The notes under the pieces were generated by a model. That model was given only the letters and a program-made list of their open reading frames with translations. It was not told the origin of the DNA and made no database searches. A DNA stretch of 5,287 nt from Rhizobiaceae bacterium (lineage in GTDB: Bacteria > Pseudomonadota > Alphaproteobacteria > Rhizobiales > Rhizobiaceae). The translations under genes and the position numbers were made by a program. Each line of letters begins with the position of its first letter. Position 1 is the first letter of the stretch. This document shows, piece by piece, positions 1-4,270 of the stretch. Location: contig CAJYRE010000332.1 of NCBI GenBank assembly GCA_913776675.1, positions 1 through 5,287 of the forward strand. The letters are read 5' to 3'.

Positions 1-2227
1 CCGCGTTGACTTCCTCGGTTGAAGTATTGATCAGCGTCTTGATGTCCTTGGCGGTGCGACCGGAGCGTTGCGCAAGCTCACGCACTTCCTGAGCCACCAC
101 GGCAAAGCCCTTGCCCGCCTCACCAGCTCGAGCAGCTTCTACACCGGCATTCAGTGCCAGCAAGTTGGTCTGGAAGGCGATTTCCTCAATCACGCTGATG
201 ATCTGCTCGATCTTTTTGGATGCGTCTTCAATACGCCCCATGGCCGAGACTGCGTTGTTGACAACCACAGCCGATTTCTCAGCATTGCTGCGGGTTTCAC
301 CGACAATTTGGTTAACCTCACGGGCCTTGTCAGCAGCCTGACGCACATTGGAGGTGACTTCATTGACGGCAGCGGCGGTTTCTTCCAGCGATGCAGCCTG
401 CGTTTCGGTACGGCGCGACAGGTCATCGGTGGAATGGGCCATTTGCTGTACATTGCCCTGAATGGCCGTGACATTGCCCTGAATCAGCGCAATGGTTTCC
501 TTCAGGCGGGTCAGCGAACGGTTAAAGTCCGAACGCAACTGTTCCATGCGGCCCGCGAACGGACGATCCAGCGTGGCCGAAACATCGCCATTGGCCAGGC
601 GCTCAAGGCCTGCGGCCAGTTCTGAAACAGCAAACTGCACTTCCTGATCAGCCTGCTGCTTTTCCGCATCATTGCGGGCGCGGTCTGCCTCGATTTGCGC
701 ACGCACCTGCTCACCCTCAGCTTCAGCACGAATTTTGGCAACAGCATTGTCTTTGAACACACCCAACGCACGGGCCATATCGCCAATTTCATCGGGGCGC
801 TTATCGCCTTCAACGGCCACCGTCAGATTACCTGACGCCAACTGGCGCATGGTGTTGGTGATACGGGTGAGTGGTCCCTTGAAGGTGGTAATCAGCCCGA
901 AACCGGCAATCACAGCCACCACAAGACCAACCAGCGTCGCCGTTACAGACAGCGTGTTAGCGGCACGGCGATTAACCTCAGCAACAGCCTGCTGTGATGC
1001 GGCATAGTCGGTCAGTTTTGCCCAGATGTTGCGAATGTCACCGGCCGCCGATTCAAAGGCCTTGGTCCGACGCGCCGTGATGTCAATCAAACGCTTCGCC
1101 TTGTCATTGATGGCCTTTGGCAGTGGTGCCATCACCGAAATACCCGCCTTCAAATCATTGGGCACTTTGGCAAGGCGGTTGCCATCAGCAACCCGACGAC
1201 CAAGACCATCCAGCGCAGGCTGGAGCTTATTCATATTTTCTTCAGAGGGATCAGCCAGAAAACGCGCGCTTTTCAGCTCCACGGCATCAGCAAGTTCGAC
1301 CACCTGACGCATATCATTCACCAGCGTCGTTGCTTCGGCAATCGGCTGATCCAGCGCGACAAAAGCCTTGGAAGCTTCCCGTGCCTTGATGATGGTGGCT
1401 CCCTGAAGCCGTACGGAAACGGGGCGCAGCAGATTAATCGTCTGATCCATGGCCGTCATGGTGGCATCATCAGCGGTCGGATGATCGGCCAATTCTTTTA
1501 AACGGGCGACATTGTCTGTGAGCATCTCGCCAATATTTTTCCGGCTGTACGGCAGGTCGGCGACAATTTCGGTGGTCTGGGTCTGCAATTCGGCCATCGC
1601 ACCCTTGATAATCGCCATCTTGGCATCGGGGGTCGCGGCGGCATTGAAATTGGCCACCATTTCCGAGATGAAATCGGCACTCTTGATCAGCGCTTCAGAT
1701 TGAAGCAGCATGGTCTTGGCTTTGTTTTCATCACCAGACAGGTTAGCTCGTATCTTGGTGGCACCCGTAAACAGATAGCTCTTGTACTTCGACAGCTTGT
1801 CGGAATCAGCCTGAATCGAGGCGCGCAAATCCAGCTCGTCCTTGTTCAACTGCCACAACTCACTCACCCGGCCTGCAATGGCCTGCGTACCAGCAATCGC
1901 GGCATCCATTTGGGTGCGGCCATTGTCATCGGTAATTCCGGCGCGGGCATCTTTCAATTGCGCAAGCTGTGTGCTGATTTGGGAATCAAGCGTTGTTTTG
2001 TTGTCCTGTGTGGTCTGTTGCAGGAATTCCGTCATCGCCGCATAAACGTTCTTGAAACCGCCCAGAGTTTCGACGACACCATTTGACAATTGTATCTGAC
2101 TTTGCAAAAGCCGAGATGCGTAAAGACTGGAAAGTCCAACCGCCGTTATGCTGAGAACAAAAGGCACAATGAAGACAAGTACCTTTGTCTGGATTTTCCA
2201 ACCCGAAAGAAGACGATCAAAGAACAT
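1..2227 (-). CDS. Methyl-accepting chemotaxis protein, 3' end cut off by the window
   Basis: A transmembrane chemoreceptor that would signal through CheW/CheA to the flagellar motor. The frame is open for 742 codons and runs off the left edge. Visible order: short cytoplasmic N-terminus, TM1 about residues 16-37, a large mostly helical periplasmic region about 38-425, TM2 about 426-449, a HAMP domain about 449-500 (P452, DEIGDM at 479-484), a second HAMP-like module about 529-585 (NGD at 546-548), then the signalling coiled coil. The first methylation helix is marked by ASLEET (E615, E616). The hairpin tip that binds CheW/CheA is present (EEIAFQTNLLALNAG at 681-695, E697, then AGEAGKGFAVVAQEVRELA). 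The second methylation helix is only partly inside the window, so any C-terminal CheR tether cannot be judged. The ATG at 2227 is preferred because GGGGG lies 5 nt upstream. An in-frame ATG at 2290 would add 21 residues but has no ribosome binding site. No che genes are adjacent. The ligand is unknown. Confidence 0.96.
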   Translation of the reverse strand, partial: MFFDRLLSGWKIQTKVLVFIVPFVLSITAVGLSSLYASRLLQSQIQLSNGVVETLGGFKNVYAAMTEFLQQTTQDNKTTLDSQISTQLAQLKDARAGITDDNGRTQMDAAIAGTQAIAGRVSELWQLNKDELDLRASIQADSDKLSKYKSYLFTGATKIRANLSGDENKAKTMLLQSEALIKSADFISEMVANFNAAATPDAKMAIIKGAMAELQTQTTEIVADLPYSRKNIGEMLTDNVARLKELADHPTADDATMTAMDQTINLLRPVSVRLQGATIIKAREASKAFVALDQPIAEATTLVNDMRQVVELADAVELKSARFLADPSEENMNKLQPALDGLGRRVADGNRLAKVPNDLKAGISVMAPLPKAINDKAKRLIDITARRTKAFESAAGDIRNIWAKLTDYAASQQAVAEVNRRAANTLSVTATLVGLVVAVIAGFGLITTFKGPLTRITNTMRQLASGNLTVAVEGDKRPDEIGDMARALGVFKDNAVAKIRAEAEGEQVRAQIEADRARNDAEKQQADQEVQFAVSELAAGLERLANGDVSATLDRPFAGRMEQLRSDFNRSLTRLKETIALIQGNVTAIQGNVQQMAHSTDDLSRRTETQAASLEETAAAVNEVTSNVRQAADKAREVNQIVGETRSNAEKSAVVVNNAVSAMGRIEDASKKIEQIISVIEEIAFQTNLLALNAGVEAARAGEAGKGFAVVAQEVRELAQRSGRTAKDIKTLINTSTEEVNA

Positions 2228-2232
2228 AGCAG

Positions 2233-2237
2233 CCCCC
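2233..2237 (-). promoter_or_regulatory. Ribosome binding site of the chemoreceptor gene
   Basis: On the minus strand GGGGG precedes the ATG at 2227 with a 5-nt spacer. It is not a canonical AGGAGG, but it is the only purine-rich match close to either candidate start, and it decides in favour of the ATG at 2227 over the in-frame ATG at 2290. Confidence 0.55.
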
Positions 2238-2248
2238 GTAAACTCTTG

Positions 2249-2288
2249 GGCGAAACATATATTCCGAAAATATATTGAACATTTCGCC
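2249..2288. repeat. Nested inverted repeat upstream of the chemoreceptor gene
   Basis: Two perfect 7-nt arm pairs sit inside each other. The outer arms are GGCGAAA (2249-2255) and TTTCGCC (2282-2288). The inner arms are ATATATT (2257-2263) and AATATAT (2269-2275), around a 5-nt loop. One unpaired base on the left and six on the right separate the two stems. The structure ends about 11 nt before the receptor's ribosome binding site, so it could be an operator, a 5' leader hairpin, or an AT-rich promoter element. There is no T-tract, so it is not an intrinsic terminator. The pairing is seen directly; the function is inferred. Confidence 0.6.
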
Positions 2289-2358
2289 ATCAATTAGTCG
2301 CATGATGTCCCTAAAAAAGTCTGAAGATCTTGTTTGCCATCGCCAAAAGCACTGGATT

Positions 2359-2418
2359 TTGCGTCCAATGGACCGCAACGACGCAACCATTGCCTTTCGC
2401 AGCTTCGAACGGCAATGG
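2359..2418. repeat. Two directly abutting stem-loops
   Basis: The first stem pairs TTGCGTC (2359-2365) with GACGCAA (2380-2386) across a 14-nt loop. The second begins at the very next base: CCATTGCC (2387-2394) pairs with GGCAATGG (2411-2418). It continues inward, after one mismatch (2395/2410), with TTCG (2396-2399) and CGAA (2406-2409) closing a 6-nt loop, giving 12 of 13 paired positions. Neither strand carries a T-run after the stems, so factor-independent termination is unlikely. Candidates are a structured leader, a small RNA, a protein-binding site, or a REP-like palindromic repeat. I do not recognise it as a named family. Confidence 0.6.
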
Positions 2419-2455
2419 CGCGCGAAGCCGACAGTGGTAACAACCTTTTGGAAAA

Positions 2456-2474
2456 CACGCATATTCGTGGCGTG
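2456..2474. repeat. Short inverted repeat in the same intergenic stretch
   Basis: CACGC (2456-2460) and GCGTG (2470-2474) flank a 9-nt spacer. Alone this 5-bp stem could be chance. It is noted because it continues the series of hairpins at 2359-2418. Confidence 0.3.
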
Positions 2475-2585
2475 GAAGGCGGCGAGAGCCACCCAATGAA
2501 GAGGCGATTTTGCTAAACAACACTTTTCAAGACGCAAGCATACCAAGCAAGCGCCGAAGGGGAAACGTGAGAAAAACGGAATGTC

Positions 2586-2732
2586 TCAGCCGAAAATACC
2601 GGAGATCATCACTCCATAGACGAGAAAACTCGCCAGAATACCCATGGCTGCGGTGCGCAGCATGATTTTGCTGTGATCTTCACGCGCCTTGATGATGGCG
2701 ATGGCGCGGGCCTTCCGGATGGGTCTGTTCAT
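2586..2732 (-). CDS. Small single-span membrane protein, 48 residues, unknown function
   Basis: An ORF of 48 codons plus TGA, too short for most gene callers. The N-terminal half is basic and amphipathic (R3, R6, K7, R9, K15, R17, K22, R26). It is followed by one hydrophobic segment, about residues 28-47 (AAMGILASFLVYGVMISGIF), which ends at the last residue, a glycine. The positive-inside rule predicts a cytoplasmic N-terminus, with the helix inserted in the inner membrane and almost nothing outside. GGAAAG lies 8 nt upstream of the ATG. The basic region followed by a clean helix is not what a random frame gives, and I have the impression, unverified, that similar short proteins occur in other Rhizobiales. 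It is codirectional with its neighbours but separated from them by 228 and 358 nt, so it probably has its own promoter. No function can be assigned. Confidence 0.75.
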   Translation of the reverse strand: MNRPIRKARAIAIIKAREDHSKIMLRTAAMGILASFLVYGVMISGIFG

Positions 2733-2740
2733 GGGCAGCA

Positions 2741-2746
2741 CTTTCC
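2741..2746 (-). promoter_or_regulatory. Ribosome binding site of the small membrane protein
   Basis: GGAAAG on the minus strand, 8 nt before the ATG at 2732. It is a moderate match to the Shine-Dalgarno consensus at normal spacing, and it is part of the reason to accept this short ORF as a gene. Confidence 0.5.
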
Positions 2747-2754
2747 AAAAGTTC

Positions 2755-2773
2755 AGCTCAAACTGTGAGCTCA
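2755..2773. repeat. Small inverted repeat with TGAGCTCA palindrome in the 5' region of the small gene
   Basis: AGCTCA (2755-2760) pairs with TGAGCT (2766-2771) around a 5-nt loop, and the right arm is itself part of the perfect 8-bp palindrome TGAGCTCA (2766-2773). It lies just upstream of the ribosome binding site of the 48-residue ORF, so it could be an operator or a leader hairpin, or it could be chance. The rest of the 2733-2960 spacer is AT-rich. I found no convincing minus-strand promoter in it and no strong terminator for the flavoprotein gene. Confidence 0.3.
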
Positions 2774-2960
2774 GGAATCAATCCCTGTTTTATGATCCTA
2801 GCTGCAAAAGCCTTTCTGTAAAACAAAAAGACAGTTGCATGACATCACGATGAGCCAGCTATATTAACAAGTGTTGAAAAAGTGCCGTATTCGTCCTACA
2901 ACAACAAGGCCTGAGAAAGGCAAGCGGATTTATAGTTGATAAATTCCAAACAATTGGGGG

Positions 2961-4142
2961 TCAAGCAACCAGTCCTGCGGCATGGCCCGATGCCCATGCC
3001 CACTGGAAGTTATAGCCGCCCAGCCAACCCGTGACATCAACAGCCTCACCAATAAAATACAGCCCGGGAACCGATTTGGCCTGCATGGTTTTTGACTCCA
3101 GCCCGTTGGTATCAACCCCGCCCAACGTCACTTCGGCAGTGCGATAACCTTCTGATCCGGCCGGCTTCAACATCCATCGATGCAGGCCTTCCGTCAGAGC
3201 GGCCAAAGCCTTGTCCGACATATCCGCCAGCGGCCTGTCCACACCCGCACGCTCCACCCAATATTGCGCCAGCCGCTTGGGCAGATGTTGAGCCAATACC
3301 GTCTGAACAGCCTGACGGCCATTGTCGCGCTTGGCGGACTTCAAAGTCTGTAGGAAATCCATATCCGGCTCCAGCGCAAGCGTGATGCTGTCCCCTTCGC
3401 GCCAATAGGAGGAGATTTGCAAGATTGATGGCCCGCTCAAGCCACGATGCGTCAGCAACAAGGCCTCCCGGAACGTGGTTTTGCCATGGCTGACCAAAGC
3501 ATCCACCGCCACACCCGCCAAGGGAGCCAGCTCGTTCAACAAAGTTGGCTCCAGCGTTAACGGCACCAGACCGGGGCGGGTTTCCACCAGCGCCAGACCA
3601 AATTGCTCGGCAATTTTATAGGCAAAGCCTGTGGCTCCCATTTTGGGAATCGACTTGCCGCCGGTGGCGATAATCAACGATGGACAGGTGACGGTGCCTT
3701 GTGAGGTATCAACGCGAAAGCCATCAAACGTTTTGGCAACAGAGGTAATCTCGGTCTGCAATTGCAATTTGACATTTGCCGCCTTCATCTCTTCCAGCAG
3801 CATGCGGATAATGTCTTTGGCGCTGTCGTTGCAAAACAATTGGCCCAGCGTTTTCTCGTGCCAGCCGATATTATGGGCTTCGACCATCTCCAAAAAGTCC
3901 TGGGGGGTGAAACGCGCCAGCGCCGATTTGGCGAAATGCGGATTGGCCGAGAGATAATTTTTCGGCCCGGCATGGATATTGGTGAAATTGCAGCGCCCGC
4001 CACCGGAAATGCGGATTTTCTCGCCCGGAGCCTTGGCATGATCCAGCAACAGCACACGGCGTCCGCGCTGCCCTGCCCGGATAGCCGCCATCATGCCGGC
4101 GGCACCGGCTCCGAGTATCACCACATCTGCTGTCTGGGTCAA
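2961..4142 (-). CDS. FAD-dependent flavoprotein of the HI0933/YhiN family
   Basis: A complete 393-residue cytoplasmic flavoprotein, close to the usual length of the family (about 390-420). The N-terminal Rossmann dinucleotide-binding fold is plain: VVILGAGAAG with glycines 11, 13 and 16, and an acidic residue, D34, at the end of the second strand to hold the FAD ribose. The family hallmark GEKIRISGGGRCNFTN spans 40-55. A second FAD-contact motif, IIATGGKSIPKMGATG, spans 157-172. The C-terminal FAD-closing segment GLYFIGEAVDVTGWLGGYNFQWAWASGHAAG starts at 360. Members are annotated as NAD(P)/FAD-dependent or 'aminoacetone oxidase family' oxidoreductases, but the physiological substrate of most is not established, and none is evident here. 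The start codon is TTG, chosen because AAGGAG sits 6 nt upstream and because the Rossmann motif begins at the expected distance; no ATG lies nearby in frame. Its start overlaps a possible short ORF. No terminator is evident downstream. Confidence 0.93.
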   Translation of the reverse strand: MTQTADVVILGAGAAGMMAAIRAGQRGRRVLLLDHAKAPGEKIRISGGGRCNFTNIHAGPKNYLSANPHFAKSALARFTPQDFLEMVEAHNIGWHEKTLGQLFCNDSAKDIIRMLLEEMKAANVKLQLQTEITSVAKTFDGFRVDTSQGTVTCPSLIIATGGKSIPKMGATGFAYKIAEQFGLALVETRPGLVPLTLEPTLLNELAPLAGVAVDALVSHGKTTFREALLLTHRGLSGPSILQISSYWREGDSITLALEPDMDFLQTLKSAKRDNGRQAVQTVLAQHLPKRLAQYWVERAGVDRPLADMSDKALAALTEGLHRWMLKPAGSEGYRTAEVTLGGVDTNGLESKTMQAKSVPGLYFIGEAVDVTGWLGGYNFQWAWASGHAAGLVA

Positions 4143-4201
4143 AACCTGCTCCTTGCGCTGTCCCCTTCTCTCTTTTCCATCTCGAATTCGCTGTCAATCA
4201 T
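4139..4201 (-). CDS. Possible 20-residue upstream ORF coupled to the flavoprotein gene
   Basis: An ATG at 4201 opens a 20-codon frame encoding a charged peptide (MIDSEFEMEKREGDSARSRF). Its TGA stop overlaps the flavoprotein's TTG start in a shared TTGA, a 4-nt overlap like the ATGA overlaps of translationally coupled genes. AGGG lies 5 nt before the ATG, so it has a plausible ribosome binding site of its own. The peptide has no domain, signal sequence or amino-acid bias of the classical attenuation type. The strong AAGGAG of the next gene lies inside this frame, so the ORF could simply be an accident of that purine-rich leader. A TTGACA sequence (4192-4197) inside it could instead be a -35 element, in which case the ORF would not be transcribed. 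Evidence for translation is only positional. Confidence 0.3.
   Translation of the reverse strand: MIDSEFEMEKREGDSARSRF
4149..4154 (-). promoter_or_regulatory. Strong ribosome binding site fixing a TTG start
   Basis: AAGGAG on the minus strand, 6 nt before the TTG at 4142-4140. It is the best Shine-Dalgarno match in the window and justifies the non-ATG start of the flavoprotein gene. Confidence 0.75.
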
Positions 4202-4270
4202 GCTTTCCCTCTCGCCAATTGCTTTTGGCACGATATGATGCAGCCAGGATCAACCAAAAACCGGTGAGAC
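4202..4270 (+). promoter_or_regulatory. Divergent intergenic region, probable promoter of the glutamine synthetase homologue
   Basis: This 69-nt stretch separates the divergent flavoprotein leader and glutamine synthetase gene. It contains TTGGCACG (4225-4232), a good match to the -24 half of a sigma-54 promoter, followed by TGC at 4239-4241. The GG-to-GC distance is 11 nt instead of the canonical 10. It also holds TATGAT (4234-4239), one mismatch from a sigma-70 -10 box, but no acceptable -35 lies 16-18 nt upstream. The region must carry a promoter for the plus-strand gene, but which sigma factor reads it cannot be settled from sequence. Confidence 0.4.
4263..4267 (+). promoter_or_regulatory. 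Ribosome binding site of the glutamine synthetase homologue
   Basis: GGTGA ends 3 nt before the ATG at 4271. The spacing looks short, but GGUGA pairs with the distal part of the anti-Shine-Dalgarno sequence (full complement GGAGGUGA), where close spacing is normal. An in-frame TGA (4265-4267) lies inside this same element, so the gene cannot start further upstream. The next candidate, the ATG at 4289, has only a weak purine run before it. Confidence 0.55.

Larger units (their letters stand above)
2289..2585. other. Intergenic stretch with no convincing gene
   Basis: Together with 2228-2288 this makes 358 nt without a supported protein-coding gene between the small membrane protein gene and the chemoreceptor. 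Open frames exist on both strands, but they have unusual residue composition (rich in Trp, Cys and Arg), no good ribosome binding site and no recognisable domain. What is visible is structural: a chain of stem-loops at 2359-2386, 2387-2418 and 2456-2474, an 8-bp palindrome AAGATCTT at 2324-2331, and the direct repeat GCAAGC at 2534 and 2547. The promoter of the chemoreceptor must lie here or within 2249-2288 unless transcription reads through from upstream. I could not identify a convincing -35/-10 pair. Confidence 0.6.

Noticed and set aside
68..625. A 185-codon plus-strand open frame opposite the chemoreceptor signalling domain
   Set aside because: It is antisense to the conserved hairpin tip and HAMP region of the receptor, with no domain of its own.
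2313..2331. AAGATCTT palindrome with a nearby T6 tract on the minus strand, as an intrinsic terminator
   Set aside because: The palindrome has no loop and is not directly followed by the T-run, so it cannot form a standard terminator hairpin.
2217..2546. A minus-strand open frame of 109 codons spanning the intergenic stretch and ending just inside the chemoreceptor gene
   Set aside because: It starts with TTG without a clear ribosome binding site, is rich in Cys, Trp and Arg, has no recognisable domain, and runs through the stem-loops and the nested palindrome. It is better read as non-coding DNA.
2534..2552. Direct repeat GCAAGC with a 13-nt period
   Set aside because: Only two copies of a 6-nt word; easily chance, and too short for an array or attachment site.
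2909..2921. Hairpin GCCT-GAGAA-AGGC as a terminator of the flavoprotein gene
   Set aside because: The stem is only 4 bp and no T-run follows it on the minus strand; too weak to call.
4169..4197. TTGACA (4192-4197) as the -35 element of a minus-strand flavoprotein promoter
   Set aside because: The -35 match is perfect, but the hexamers at 17 or 18 nt spacing (AAGAGA, AGAGAA) are poor -10 boxes. The evidence is not enough to annotate a promoter, although it remains an alternative to translation of the short ORF at 4139-4201.
3762..4238. A 158-codon plus-strand open frame opposite the start of the flavoprotein gene
   Set aside because: It lies over the FAD-binding motifs of the real gene on the other strand and has no recognisable product.
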